DNA of 64,000 nucleotides from Flavobacterium marginilacus (GCF_026870155.1 NZ_CP113975.1:5251961-5315960); one strand, 5' to 3'; shown: positions 25,265 to 34,658, numbered from the stretch's first letter. Numbers and translations: made by a program. The notes: generated from the letters alone by a model not told the origin.

Positions 25265-27535
25265 CTACGCATTCAGACTTACCTTAAACATCCTTAACTC
25301 TTCCCAAGAAAATTTATCGCCATGTTTTTCTTTTAACGGAGAAACGGATTCTTCTGCGTATCCTTCAAAAGCGTCAGTAAGTGCATGGATTTTGTCTTCG
25401 GGAAGGACTTCCTGAATGGTTATGGTTTTAGACTGAATCAGTTTTGTGAGGTGCGAAAGGATCGTCTCCTGATTGTATTTCCGGATCAGCGCAATTTCAG
25501 AAACTGTTTTCTTTTCTAACCACAGCTCATAAGTTAATTCCACTGTAGATTTTTTAGGTTCTTTAGTACCTGCTTTTTTGGGTGAATAGCGGTCAGCATC
25601 TTTTTCATCTTCAATAAGAGTGATATTGGCTTTCTTAAAATCTTCAGAAACTCGTTCCAGCTTTATCGTTTTGTATTGCTTAATTTCTGGTGAAGTCAGT
25701 CTTTCCTTGGAAATCGCTTCGCCGTTTACTAAGGTTTCAATCATCAGCTTAGCTTTCATCAGCTGCAGTACAGCTTTAGTCTGTAAATCGTCAAGAATGA
25801 CTAATTCATCATAAAAAGATTTGGCTTTTTTCTGTCGTTTTACTTCTTCAATTTTCCAAAGGATTTCATATAAAAGCTTGTCCATTGGATCCATGAAATA
25901 ATTAAAAGCAGCGTTAATACGATCAGAAATATGTTTGAATTCAAGCTGTTCGCTGTGGAACAGTTTATCCAGCTGCAGCATAAATTTAGAAGAAGGATCT
26001 AAAAGCTGCCAGATTACGCCAGCCTGATTTTTTGCCCAGACTGCATGTTTCGATTTTACTGAATTTTCAGCATCTTCATTATAGCTGAACTGATGATTGC
26101 GCCATTCCTGTGCCAAAACGTTCCAATCGAAACTGTTTTTCAGATAGTTAAGAATAAAATTCTTCGTTTCGCGTTTCAAAGCATTGGCCAAAACTTCGTC
26201 TGATGCTTTGTTTTCGGCATAATCCATAACATCCTGATCATTCGAAATACCATTCATCCGCATCGGAGAGAGCAAAATAAGCCCGTTTAAGGAACGTAAA
26301 CGAGATAATGCTACATAGGCCTGACCAGGCAGAAAAACCTGCGATACATCAAGCACAGCTTTGTCAAAAGTCAATCCCTGGCTTTTGTGAACCGTAATCG
26401 CCCAGGCAAGTTTGATAGGATAATGAACAAAAGTACCCAAAACCTCCTCCTCTATTCCCTTAGTCAGCTCATTTACAGTATAGCGGATGTTCTGCCATTC
26501 ATATTTATCTACTTCGATCGTTTTATTCTCGTCAGGAAAATGAACCCATATTTCTTTTTTAGTCATTGTTTTTACAATTCCCATTTTACCGTTGAAATAA
26601 TTTTTCTCCATCGACAAGTCATTTTTGACAAACATAATCTGTGCACCAACCTTCAGTTGCAAATTGGAATCTACAGGATAAATTTTCTCTGGAAAATCAT
26701 CTGTAATCTGTGGCAGGAAAGTCATAGCCTCTCCATCTAAATCTTCAAGAGACTGAGCATTCATTACATCAGCTTTGACGTTATGGGTTGTCAGAGTGAT
26801 ATAGCCTTTATTTTCTTTCAGATCAAAATCAGGTTTCACGAATTCGTTAAGCGTCTGAATATCGCTTGCCGTAATCTCATTATTACGAAGATTATTCAAA
26901 ACCGAAATAAAACGGTCATCAGTCTGGCGGTAGATTTTGGACAATTCAATATACAGCGGCGGATACTGCTGGATCACATGCGCATGAAAAAAGAATTTTC
27001 CTCTGTAGTAATTTCGAAGTGTCCTCCATTCTTCATCTCGAATGATTGGCGGTAATTGTAATAAATCACCTATAAACAATACCTGTACACCGCCGAAAGG
27101 CTGCACTTTTTTTCGAACAGACTGCATCATAAAATCCATAGCATCAAGCATATCAGCGCGCAGCATACTGACTTCATCGATTATAAGCAATTCCATGTTT
27201 TGTATCACAGCACGCTTTTGTCCGCTCATTTTAAAATGCCTGCGGAGTGTTGCCTTAGTTTCAAACTTTGTCGAATCTGAAAATTGCGGGGCTGAATTAT
27301 CTGGAATAAACCCGCCAAAAGGCAATTGAAACATCGAGTGAATTGTAACACCTCCAGCATTCAACGCTGCTATACCAGTGGGTGCCACAACAACTGTATT
27401 CTTGTGTGTAGTAGCAATAATTTCTTTTAAAAGCGTCGTTTTACCAGTTCCGGCTTTCCCAGTTAGAAAAATGGATTGCTGAGTTTGGTTAATAAAACGC
27501 AGTGCGTAGGCAGCAGCTTTGGATATGGATTGCAT
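25265..27535 (-). CDS. PIF1-like superfamily 1 helicase with C-terminal HTH
   Basis: A 756-residue protein. Helicase motifs in order: Walker A FLTGKAGTGKTTLL near residue 23, Ia VVVAPTGIAALNAGG, motif II LLIIDEVSMLRADMLD near 115, III VLFIGDLLQLPP, and V/VI VHKSQGLTFDKAVLD with AYVALSRLRSLNGL near 410. These are PIF1/RecD-type 5'-to-3' DNA helicase hallmarks. Residues about 480-640 are helical and less conserved. The C-terminal 100 residues (STVELTYELWLEKKTVSEIA and ETILSHLTKLIQSKTI) look like an HTH_40 domain, as in other Bacteroidota members. It stands alone. A role in replication-fork or recombination processing is inferred from the family. Confidence 0.9.
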   Translation of the reverse strand: MQSISKAAAYALRFINQTQQSIFLTGKAGTGKTTLLKEIIATTHKNTVVVAPTGIAALNAGGVTIHSMFQLPFGGFIPDNSAPQFSDSTKFETKATLRRHFKMSGQKRAVIQNMELLIIDEVSMLRADMLDAMDFMMQSVRKKVQPFGGVQVLFIGDLLQLPPIIRDEEWRTLRNYYRGKFFFHAHVIQQYPPLYIELSKIYRQTDDRFISVLNNLRNNEITASDIQTLNEFVKPDFDLKENKGYITLTTHNVKADVMNAQSLEDLDGEAMTFLPQITDDFPEKIYPVDSNLQLKVGAQIMFVKNDLSMEKNYFNGKMGIVKTMTKKEIWVHFPDENKTIEVDKYEWQNIRYTVNELTKGIEEEVLGTFVHYPIKLAWAITVHKSQGLTFDKAVLDVSQVFLPGQAYVALSRLRSLNGLILLSPMRMNGISNDQDVMDYAENKASDEVLANALKRETKNFILNYLKNSFDWNVLAQEWRNHQFSYNEDAENSVKSKHAVWAKNQAGVIWQLLDPSSKFMLQLDKLFHSEQLEFKHISDRINAAFNYFMDPMDKLLYEILWKIEEVKRQKKAKSFYDELVILDDLQTKAVLQLMKAKLMIETLVNGEAISKERLTSPEIKQYKTIKLERVSEDFKKANITLIEDEKDADRYSPKKAGTKEPKKSTVELTYELWLEKKTVSEIALIRKYNQETILSHLTKLIQSKTITIQEVLPEDKIHALTDAFEGYAEESVSPLKEKHGDKFSWEELRMFKVSLNA

Positions 27536-27581
27536 TTGGCGTATAATTTAAAAGCTAAAATATAAAATAATGGAAATAAAA

Positions 27582-27614
27582 AAAACCTTCGATCTAATTC
27601 AAGATGAAGGTTTT
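27582..27614 (-). terminator. Terminator of the OmpH-family gene
   Basis: AAAACCTTC (27582-27590) pairs with GAAGGTTTT (27606-27614). Read on the minus strand, the stem is followed by a T-run, 22 bases after the gene stop. Confidence 0.85.
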
Positions 27615-27635
27615 ATCTGTTTAGTTAAACTGAGA

Positions 27636-28190
27636 TTATTTTTTGTCCTCAGCCTTTGGAGCCGATTTATATTTCTCGTTCAATAATTTAATAATCTCTT
27701 TTGTAATATCGTATGAATCTTTAGCATAAAGAACAGAAGCCGCATCGCCAGTCCCGTAGATATAGTCATACCCTTTTTCTTTACCGTAATCTTTGATAAA
27801 TTTTTTAACTCCTTTTACAAGAGAATCCATTTCTTTACCGCTCTCCTGCTGCAATTGCATTTGTAAACCTTGCTGAGCCTGCGCTAACTGCTGCTCTCTG
27901 CGCTGTAATTCTGAACCTTTTTTCTGAGCCCATTCCTGACCGTTTGCTCTTGCGTTAGTTTGAAAATTAGCAGCTTCTTGTTTAAATCTGTTAATTTCAG
28001 CTTCCAATTGTCTACCTTTCTCAGCAGCCTGTCCTTTGTATTTTGCTTCTAAATCTTTAGTCTCTGTATATTCTTTCATCAGCTCAGCAGTGTCCACATA
28101 TGCCGTCTTAAATTCTTTCGTTTCCGGAGCTTTTTTATCACAAGAAATAAGTGATACTGAAATTGCGATAAATAATAATAATTTCTTCAT
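27636..28190 (-). CDS. OmpH/Skp-family periplasmic lipoprotein chaperone
   Basis: A 184-residue protein starting MKKLLLFIAISVSLISCDKK. The LISC lipobox suggests a lipid-anchored form, where classical Skp is soluble. The body is the OmpH coiled-coil hairpin: AAEKGRQLEAEINRFKQEAA, LQRREQQLAQAQQGLQMQL, then the return strand region EKGYDYIYGTGDAASVLYAK and DITKEIIKLLNEKY. ATG 28190 is used because it begins a perfect signal peptide; an upstream start would add unneeded residues. Skp-family proteins hold outer-membrane proteins in the periplasm. TATTTTTG at 28224-28231 (minus) is a candidate -7 box. Confidence 0.85.
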   Translation of the reverse strand: MKKLLLFIAISVSLISCDKKAPETKEFKTAYVDTAELMKEYTETKDLEAKYKGQAAEKGRQLEAEINRFKQEAANFQTNARANGQEWAQKKGSELQRREQQLAQAQQGLQMQLQQESGKEMDSLVKGVKKFIKDYGKEKGYDYIYGTGDAASVLYAKDSYDITKEIIKLLNEKYKSAPKAEDKK

Positions 28191-28361
28191 TTTGGTGTAT
28201 TTCAAGTTTTTTAGTATGGTTGACAAAAATATAAAAAAATAGATAGTATTGATAAAAAGTTTCAAGAATGCTTTAAATAAATACCATAAAATTTAACTAT
28301 TAATAATTATAAAGAAATAGTGATTAACTATAACCTAAAACTGCTAAAATATTAAACTAAT

Positions 28362-29009
28362 TAGTTGTTACTACAGCGGGTTTGGGGTTAAATTAAGCCA
28401 TATTTTCGGATTTGCCAAATCATTCCAAAACAAAATCATTTTTTCATTAAGCCAATTGCTAAAATCCGTTGCAGCTGTTATGTGTTCCGTTTTTATTTAG
28501 TTACAAATTTTTTATAACTATCGACACGGAAAAGAAATGATGAATGTTTGAATCCAATAACTTTCCCTTTGACAATGTATTCACTTCCTGCCTTTGGTGA
28601 AAAATAATCTTTTCCAAACAATTCTTCGGACATATTATTTTTACCTGTCAGATATAAGTCAAAACCGTTTGGTTTAAAACTCTTTTTTTTTGATTTTATT
28701 TTCTTCGTCAATTATTGCCATTATAGATTTTGAAATATATAATTTACCACTTTCTATGTACGCATCTAGATATTCAGTACCTTCTTTATGACTTATCCTA
28801 ATTTCGCTAATCTTATCTTTTACATTATATTGATTAAATTCAATTTTTTTTGAGCCAATATTTTTTTCTAATTCTGAATTTTTAGATTTAAAGCAGGAAA
28901 ACGAAAATAATATTAAAATTGAAAAAACATATTTCATTTCGAATATTTGGATTGCTTGTTTTTTTCGGTTTTCTGTCGCTCGAAACTGACGCATAACTAG
29001 TTGTTACTA
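28362..29009. other. Cassette-like insertion flanked by 12-bp direct repeats
   Basis: TAGTTGTTACTA occurs at 28362-28373 and again at 28998-29009, overlapping the methyltransferase stop. Between them are one gene (a frameshifted lipoprotein) and, at its 3' side, about 115 bases (28374-28490) that fold imperfectly. Pairs include ACAGC...GCTGT outside and CGGATTT...AAATCCG inside. One gene plus one imperfect hairpin between short direct repeats is the plan of an integron gene cassette. No integrase is in the window and the attC core match is weak. Confidence 0.4.
28493..28937 (-). pseudogene. Small lipoprotein gene frameshifted in an A-run
   Basis: Two frames join into one product. The first begins MKYVFSILILFSFSCFKSKN, a signal peptide with lipobox SFSC. 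It runs to the nine-base A-run (minus strand of 28683-28691), where it reads ...NKIKKKEF and stops. The other frame continues through the same run as KSFKPNGFDLYLTGKNN and KDYFSPKAGSEYIVKGKVIG to a stop at 28493. A one-base change in the run restores about 147 residues. The family is unknown to me. Phase variation, decay or sequencing error are all possible. Confidence 0.6.
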
Positions 29010-29845
29010 ATAATGTAAATATGTGATGAATATTCCATATCCTTTTTAGCTTTCCAGTTAGACTTAAGTCCAATAAAAAAAGCTTTGAAATAATTCATTT
29101 TTCCGTTTTTGTATTTCTCAGAAAGGAGGCTCACGTAAAAAGAATCAAATTTCATTGGCAAAACTTTCTTTAAATTCATTTTTTCTTTTGCAAAAAGTAA
29201 TTCAATCGCTTTTTTAGAGAAATGCCAAAAATGAATAGGTACATCATAAGCTGCCCAAAAATTACCATAATGTCTTGCATCAAAAGATTTGAAATTTGGA
29301 ACTGCTACTATCAAAGTTCCTGTAGGCTTTAATAATCGTTTCAATTCTTTAATCTGTTCTTCCAGATTTGGAACGTGCTCCAAAACATGCCACATCGAAA
29401 TAATATCAAAAGAATGACTTTCCAATTCGGAAGTATTTTCTACAAAATTTACTCCTTTGTTTTTAGCGATAGCTTTTGCTTTGTCACTAGGTTCAGTTCC
29501 CATAGTTTTCCAGCCGTCTTTTCCAGCAACAGCCAAAAATTCACCTGTACCTGCTCCAATATCTAAAATAAATCCTTTTGAAGGCTGATAGGAATTGATT
29601 AAATCCAATTTGTTTTTTAAAGCAATATTTTTTACGAAATGATATGCTTTTTCAAATAATGATCTTTTCGAATCTGTATGCGAAATGTAATCGGCACTTT
29701 CGTAATATCTGCCTAAAATATCTAAACTTGGCTGCGGATGCGTAACCAGCATATCGAATGATTTATCATGATACAAATCGAAAGTTTCTTGCGAAACTGA
29801 ATAATCTTTTACAGTAAGAAAGTGTTTTTTGTTTGTAATATCCAT
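28997..29845 (-). CDS. Class I SAM-dependent methyltransferase
   Basis: A 282-residue enzyme. SAM-binding motif I is FILDIGAGTGEFLAVA near residue 94. The acidic motif lies in TMGTEPSDKAKAIAKNKG, motif IV in DIISMWHVLEHVPN near 150 and LLKPTGTLIVAVPN near 180. The N-terminus (SVSQETFDLYHDKSFDMLVT) is a small zinc-ribbon-less cap seen in flavobacterial homologues. ATG 29845 (MDITNKKHFLTVKDYSVS) fits the family better than the upstream frame. The C-terminal half after HFWHFSKKAIELLF is typical of Methyltransf_11/23 enzymes acting on lipids, quinones or glycans. The substrate is unknown. Confidence 0.85.
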   Translation of the reverse strand: MDITNKKHFLTVKDYSVSQETFDLYHDKSFDMLVTHPQPSLDILGRYYESADYISHTDSKRSLFEKAYHFVKNIALKNKLDLINSYQPSKGFILDIGAGTGEFLAVAGKDGWKTMGTEPSDKAKAIAKNKGVNFVENTSELESHSFDIISMWHVLEHVPNLEEQIKELKRLLKPTGTLIVAVPNFKSFDARHYGNFWAAYDVPIHFWHFSKKAIELLFAKEKMNLKKVLPMKFDSFYVSLLSEKYKNGKMNYFKAFFIGLKSNWKAKKDMEYSSHIYIISNN

Positions 29846-29934
29846 TAGTGTTTTTAAATAAATAATTTCAGCTCGATTCAAAAGCTGAAAAGAAATTCTT
29901 TTAATTTTATTGGGCTTGAAAAAATATTAATTTG

Positions 29935-30401
29935 CTATGTTCTCTCCCATCTTATTTTCACAGCAGAAATTTTTTCATTTTCCAACCGTATATTCTCGTT
30001 AACTATAAATCCGCATTTAGTATAAAAACTAATGGGAATAAATATTGTTTTTTATTTCTTTTTAAAAAATTCTCATGATCTGTTACCCAACCGTTCAAAA
30101 CCAAATTATCCATTTTTAACTGATCAAGCAAAAGCAATCCAAATCCTTTTCCTTATATTGTGGTATCAATTATAATTCCAAACCAATCTTCATTATCTCT
30201 TAAAAAGGTAAAAGCCCAACCCTGAAGTTGCTTTAAATCGTCAATCAGTAAATAATGTTTTATATTTAAAAGTCCTTCTAAATACTTTTCAAATTCTTCT
30301 AAGTCATTATAAAAAATTCTCTCATGATATTCAGAATTCCAAAGTTCAAACAACCTATTCTTTTGTTCAGAAGTTAAAATACTAGTTTGAACAATATTCA
30401 T
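29935..30401 (-). pseudogene. GNAT acetyltransferase remnant (nonsense codon plus frameshift)
   Basis: The first piece, 30153-30401, reads MNIVQTSILTSEQKNRLFEL, then LLIDDLKQLQGWAFTFLRD and DWFGIIIDTTI. It stops at a TAA where GNAT proteins have a Gln (TIQGKG). Beyond it, homology continues as GKGFGLLLLDQLKMDN and LNGWVTDHENFLKRN. After a frame change come SFYTKCGFIVNENIRL and KISAVKIRWE, ending at 29935. At least two lesions are needed, so this is a decayed gene. Confidence 0.8.
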
Positions 30402-30454
30402 TTTTCAAATCATTAAAAATCTATTAACTCAACAAATATAGGCAATACGACAGT

Positions 30455-30470
30455 AGTTTCACGTGGAACA
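30455..30470. promoter_or_regulatory. parS-like centromere site, outlier copy
   Basis: AGTTTCACGTGGAACA; its complement TGTTCCACGTGAAACT matches 15 of 16 bases of the well-known parS sequence. It lies about 4 kb from the main cluster, on the other side of the IS30 element. The surrounding gap (30402-30850) is otherwise AT-rich and non-coding. Confidence 0.8.
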
Positions 30471-30853
30471 TATCAATTTTATTTTTTTTATTTCTTCGAG
30501 ACTAGTATCATTTTACAGAAAAAATTAAAGATAATTTTCAAATTCTAGTCCTAACAATTTTTACTTCTGTATATTTATACGTGAATTTGGGTTCACAAAG
30601 TCATAAAGATGAAAAGCATATTTAAACTTTTTAATACTTGTAATTATTTACAAATAGTAATTTGTGTTCTTTTCAAATCCTTTAAAAAAACAACTTAAAG
30701 TAAAACTTTAAATAAAAAAGAAGTAAATAAAATACCAAAAAAAACTGAATTTAACCTTAAACAAAACCAGTCTGCACTTTCAGTTCTGAGGTTTATTTTA
30801 AGAGGGACTTGAATCTCTAAATTCTTTTCATTCAAGAATTAAATTTGGTGGAT

Positions 30854-31834
30854 TCAACATATAAATGCAACAGTATTCAATTTATTGATTTTTTCGGCGA
30901 AAATTTCATTAGGTGTTTTATAGCCAAATCTTTTTCTGGGTCTGTTGTTTAATGTATTAACTACTGTTTTTATTTGTTGTTCTTCGATGTTTTCAAAGTT
31001 AGATTTTTTAGGAAAATATTGTCTTATTAATCCGTTTAAATTTTCATTGGCTCCTCGTTCCCAGCTATGGTAGGGTTTGGCAAAATAATAATCGATATCT
31101 AAATCTTCTGCAATGGCCCGATGATTGGCAAATTCCTTTCCATTATCCGAAGTAATGGTCTTGATTATTGGTTTCCAATCTTTCAATAATTCAATTGTTT
31201 TCTGCTGTATTGCACTAGCTTCTTTGCTTTCTACTTTTCCCATAAAAAGTATTCCAGAGGCTCTGTCATTGATAGTTAGTAACGCTCCTTTGTGATTCTT
31301 ACCAATGACCAAATCAATCTCTAAATCGCCCAATCTACTTTTCTTTTCTACAATCTTTGGACGCTCGCTAATATCGACCCTACCAATAATAAGTCCTCTT
31401 TTATCCTTTAAATGTCCTCTTTTTTTATACTTTTTACCCTTGGTCCTAAGATGTTTATATAAGAGTCCTCCTTTGCGTTTATTTTCCCAAATATATTGAT
31501 AGATTCTTTCTTTAGAAACCATTGCTCTTTTGTCAATTTTTGCTCTGCCAACAATTTGTTCAGGACTGTAATCTTGCTTTAAATAAAACAAAATATTTGC
31601 TTCAACTTCTGAGGTTAAAGTGCATTTTTTGATCTTAACCTTATGCCTGTTTAAAGCTTTTTTATCCGCCAAAACAGCTTTATAAACACCACTTCTTTGA
31701 TCAGAATTACGTTTTATTTCTCGAGAAATAACTGATTTGTTTTTATCTACCAATTCAGCAATTTCGGAAATACTGATACCGGCATTTCTATATACTTCTA
31801 TTTTGTATCTTTGTTCTAACGTTAAATGTGCCAT
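30854..31834 (-). CDS. IS30-family transposase
   Basis: A 326-residue protein with the IS30 layout. The N-terminal HTH (MAHLTLEQRYKIEVYRNAGI, then NKSVISREIKRNSDQRSGVY) is followed by a DDE core: DLEIDLVIGKNHKGALLTIN with the first Asp near residue 175, TITSDNGKEFANH with the second, and SWERGANENLNGLIRQYFPK with the Glu near 265. The C-terminus, NNRPRKRFGYKTPNEIF, is typical. The frame is intact and its stop lies inside the left terminal repeat. Confidence 0.95.
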   Translation of the reverse strand: MAHLTLEQRYKIEVYRNAGISISEIAELVDKNKSVISREIKRNSDQRSGVYKAVLADKKALNRHKVKIKKCTLTSEVEANILFYLKQDYSPEQIVGRAKIDKRAMVSKERIYQYIWENKRKGGLLYKHLRTKGKKYKKRGHLKDKRGLIIGRVDISERPKIVEKKSRLGDLEIDLVIGKNHKGALLTINDRASGILFMGKVESKEASAIQQKTIELLKDWKPIIKTITSDNGKEFANHRAIAEDLDIDYYFAKPYHSWERGANENLNGLIRQYFPKKSNFENIEEQQIKTVVNTLNNRPRKRFGYKTPNEIFAEKINKLNTVAFIC

Positions 31835-31878
31835 CTATTTTGAGTGTTGCAACCCAAAGATATGATGATTTTTTCGCC

Positions 31879-31928
31879 AACTCTAGTGTTATTCTTTTGA
31901 CCTAGGTCAAAAGAATAACACTAGAGTT
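31879..31928. terminator. 50-bp perfect palindrome inside the IS30 right end
   Basis: 31879-31903 and 31904-31928 are exact complements with no loop (centre CCTAGG). A run of eight or more T follows on the plus strand. It lies between the transposase start and the right terminal repeat. It could stop transcription crossing the end of the element, or form a cruciform. Confidence 0.8.
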
Positions 31929-31958
31929 TTTTTTCACGTTGCATTTATTACTTGAATC

Positions 31959-32576
31959 TAAGTTTTAATTATCATCATTTTCATTTCTTTGATGATATTC
32001 CAAATATTCATTTACTATTTTATCAGTGATATCTTCAGTACTTCAAATACAATAACAACTTGCTTAAAAATATTATTCAAACAACTATTCTTCAACTCAG
32101 TAAATTCCATTTGAATTTTTATTGAAAACCGTCCACTATTTTTTTAAATAAAAATTGCATTAACATTATATTTTGGAGCATATTAACTTGACCCGAAATA
32201 AACAACTCCCTTAAAAATTTCAATAGCAAAAGTTAACAACAACACTCTTAAACATCACCATTAAAACTTAAAATCTAAATTTTATAACCCAAACAAAATG
32301 ATATATAAATCTGCTTACTATGTACGAACCTTTTCTAAATATCTGCATTTATAAACAAAAAAACACTCTGCACATTCTGTACAGAGGTTTATCTGACAAG
32401 TGACTGAAAGTCTCTCAATTTTAAAAACTATTTATCAATACTAAGGTCAAAAATTAGATTTTTTCGCATTATTAAAATACTGCAATAAACAACAAAATTC
32501 CAAACCCGATATTGTAACCAATAAAACTTTAGAACCAAAATTCTTTTTTCAGTACTAAAATTTAAAATAACTTTAG
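31959..32576. other. Gene-free stretch with a possible gene remnant
   Basis: About 620 bases. On the minus strand next to the IS (31965-32040), a frame reads TEDITDKIVNEYLEYHQ and stops at 31965, with the upstream part broken. It could be the tail of a gene hit by the IS. A segment near 32372-32430 (CTCTGCAC...GAGGTTTAT) resembles one near 30769-30825, on the other side of the IS. Nothing else is supported. Confidence 0.35.
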
Positions 32577-34448
32577 TTATCTGCCCATATAAATCAAAAG
32601 CACCGAAATATCACTCGGTGAAACACCACTGATTCTTGATGCCTGAGAAATTGTTACAGGTTTAATCTTATTCAATTTTTGCTTCGCTTCAATCGACATT
32701 GATTTTATTTTATTATAATCAAAATCCTCAGGGATTTTTACATCTTCCAAACGCGAAAGTTTATCTGCATTATTTCTTTCCTTTTCAATATAACCCGAAT
32801 ATTTCACCTGAATTTCGGCTTGTTCCAAAATTTCCTGATCAAGATCATTTTCGGCAACATATTCCTTTACTTTTTCAAATTTCAAAATATCCACCAAATC
32901 AATCTGCGGTCTGGAAAATATTTTAAACATTTTATCACCCTGTGAAATTAAAGCGGATTCTTTCTCTTCAAGAATTGGATTTGTCTCAGCAACTGAAACA
33001 CTCGTCTCTTTGAAAAAAGAAACCATCCTTTCAGATTCATTTAATTTCTTTTCCATACGGCGTAAACGCGCTTCCGAAGCTAAACCAATTTCATACGACA
33101 AAGGCGTTAATCTAAAATCAGCATTATCTTGACGAAGCAGGGTTCGATATTCAGCACGAGAAGTAAACATACGATAAGGTTCTTCCGTTCCTTTTGTAAT
33201 TAAGTCGTCAATCAAAACTCCAATATACGCTTCATCTCTTTTTAAAATCAATGGTGCTTTTTCGTGAACTTTTAAATGAGCGTTAATTCCGGCCATCAAA
33301 CCTTGAGAAGCTGCTTCTTCATAACCAGTTGTACCATTAATTTGTCCAGCGAAATACAAACCTTCAACCAACTTGGTTTCCAAAGTATGTTTCAATTGCG
33401 TTGGAGGAAAATAGTCATATTCGATAGCATAGCCAGGGCGAAAAAATTTCACATTCTCAAAACCCACAACAGAACGCAAAGCTTTGAATTGAATATCCTC
33501 CGGCAAAGATGTTGAAAAACCATTCACGTAAACCTCACAGGTATTCCAGCCTTCCGGCTCTACAAATAACTGATGACGTTCCTTATCAGCAAAACGATTT
33601 ATCTTATCTTCAATCGAAGGACAATATCTCGGACCTAAACTTTTTATCCTTCCGTTGAACATTGGCGAACGATCAAAACCTTCTCTTAAAATATTATGCA
33701 CTTCGTTTGAAGTATAGGTCATGTGACACGATTTTTGAAACTCCAAAGGTTTCGTCAAATCGGAGTATGAAAATTTATCTGGGCGTGCATCACCTTTTTC
33801 TTCATTCATTTTAGAATAATCCAAAGAACGTCCATCAACTCGCGGAGGCGTTCCTGTTTTCATCCTTCCCGCTTCAAAACCGGCTTTAATCAAATCTTCG
33901 GTAATTCCATACGCAGCACTTTCACCAGCACGTCCTCCTCCAAATTGCTTTTCTCCGATATGAATCAAACCATTCAAAAAAGTACCATTTGTCAAAACAA
34001 CTGATTTAGATCTAATCTCCACTCCTAGCGAAGTTCTGATTCCTTTTATTTTTCCATTTTCGATTATCAGCCCTTTTACCATTTCCTGATAAAAATCTAA
34101 ATTAGGAGTTCTTTCCAACATCATTCTCCATTCTTCGGCAAAACGCATACGATCACTTTGAACTCTCGGTGACCACATTGCAGGACCTTTTGATTTATTC
34201 AGCATCTTAAACTGAATTGCAGTTCTGTCTGAAACAATTCCGGAATATCCTCCAAGCGCATCAATCTCACGAACAATTTGTCCTTTCGCTATTCCACCCA
34301 TTGCAGGATTACACGACATTTGTGCAATGTTCTGCAGACTCATTGTAACCAATAAAGTTTTGGATCCCAAATTTGCTGCCGCTGCCGCGGCCTCGGAACC
34401 TGCGTGACCCGCACCAACAACAATTACATCATACTCTTCTAAAAACAT
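32577..34448 (-). CDS. mnmG: tRNA uridine-5-carboxymethylaminomethyl modification enzyme MnmG (GidA)
   Basis: A 623-residue FAD protein that, with MnmE, modifies U34 of certain tRNAs. It has the N-terminal FAD-binding VVGAGHAGSEAAAAAANLG, the signature MSCNPAMGGIAKGQIVREID, the catalytic-Cys region TGTPPRVDGRSLDYSKM, and GYEEAASQGLMAGINAHLK near residue 370. The C-terminal helical domain includes IKPVTISQASRISGVSPSDI. Full family length. The upstream region is packed with parS sites, two within 115 bases of the start. Confidence 0.97.
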   Translation of the reverse strand: MFLEEYDVIVVGAGHAGSEAAAAAANLGSKTLLVTMSLQNIAQMSCNPAMGGIAKGQIVREIDALGGYSGIVSDRTAIQFKMLNKSKGPAMWSPRVQSDRMRFAEEWRMMLERTPNLDFYQEMVKGLIIENGKIKGIRTSLGVEIRSKSVVLTNGTFLNGLIHIGEKQFGGGRAGESAAYGITEDLIKAGFEAGRMKTGTPPRVDGRSLDYSKMNEEKGDARPDKFSYSDLTKPLEFQKSCHMTYTSNEVHNILREGFDRSPMFNGRIKSLGPRYCPSIEDKINRFADKERHQLFVEPEGWNTCEVYVNGFSTSLPEDIQFKALRSVVGFENVKFFRPGYAIEYDYFPPTQLKHTLETKLVEGLYFAGQINGTTGYEEAASQGLMAGINAHLKVHEKAPLILKRDEAYIGVLIDDLITKGTEEPYRMFTSRAEYRTLLRQDNADFRLTPLSYEIGLASEARLRRMEKKLNESERMVSFFKETSVSVAETNPILEEKESALISQGDKMFKIFSRPQIDLVDILKFEKVKEYVAENDLDQEILEQAEIQVKYSGYIEKERNNADKLSRLEDVKIPEDFDYNKIKSMSIEAKQKLNKIKPVTISQASRISGVSPSDISVLLIYMGR

Positions 34449-34499
34449 TTTTCTTTTATATTAATCCTTTTCAAAAGGAATTGTGAATTTTCAAACCTA

Positions 34500-34515
34500 C
34501 GTTCCACGTGAAACA
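34500..34515. promoter_or_regulatory. parS centromere site
   Basis: CGTTCCACGTGAAACA, 15 of 16 matches to the parS sequence TGTTCCACGTGAAACA. It lies 51 bases upstream of the mnmG start and is the first of four sites within 180 bases. Confidence 0.9.
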
Positions 34516-34544
34516 CTTTTACTAACTATTAAAGTTTTTAAACA

Positions 34545-34560
34545 CGTTCCACGTGGAACA
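34545..34560. promoter_or_regulatory. parS centromere site
   Basis: CGTTCCACGTGGAACA, 14 of 16 matches to parS, with a symmetric GTTCCACGTGGAAC core. Confidence 0.88.
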
Positions 34561-34607
34561 TAAAAACAAACTTAAATTATGATTTAAAATTTTTAAAAAA
34601 AACTTAA

Positions 34608-34623
34608 CGTTCCACGTGGAACA
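34608..34623. promoter_or_regulatory. parS centromere site
   Basis: CGTTCCACGTGGAACA, identical to the site at 34545 and 63 bases away from it. Confidence 0.88.
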
Positions 34624-34658
34624 TAATGCTTTTTTATATAATTTTGATAGGTTTAAAT

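Larger units (their letters stand above)
30851..31958 (-). mobile_element. IS30-family insertion sequence
   Basis: Terminal inverted repeats: GATTCAACATATAAATGCAAC (30851-30871, here given only once) and its imperfect complement at 31938-31958, matching at 17 of 21 positions. Length is about 1.1 kb, normal for the family. It carries an intact transposase and a 50-bp perfect palindrome inside its right end. No clear target duplication was found. Confidence 0.8.

Noticed and set aside
28374..28490. Firm call of an integron attC site
   Set aside because: Core GTTRRRY/RYYYAAC boxes are not convincingly present and no integrase is in the window. Kept only as cassette-like.
31305..31499. Possible second transposase reading frame inside IS30
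   Set aside because: It is antisense to the intact transposase and has no homology.
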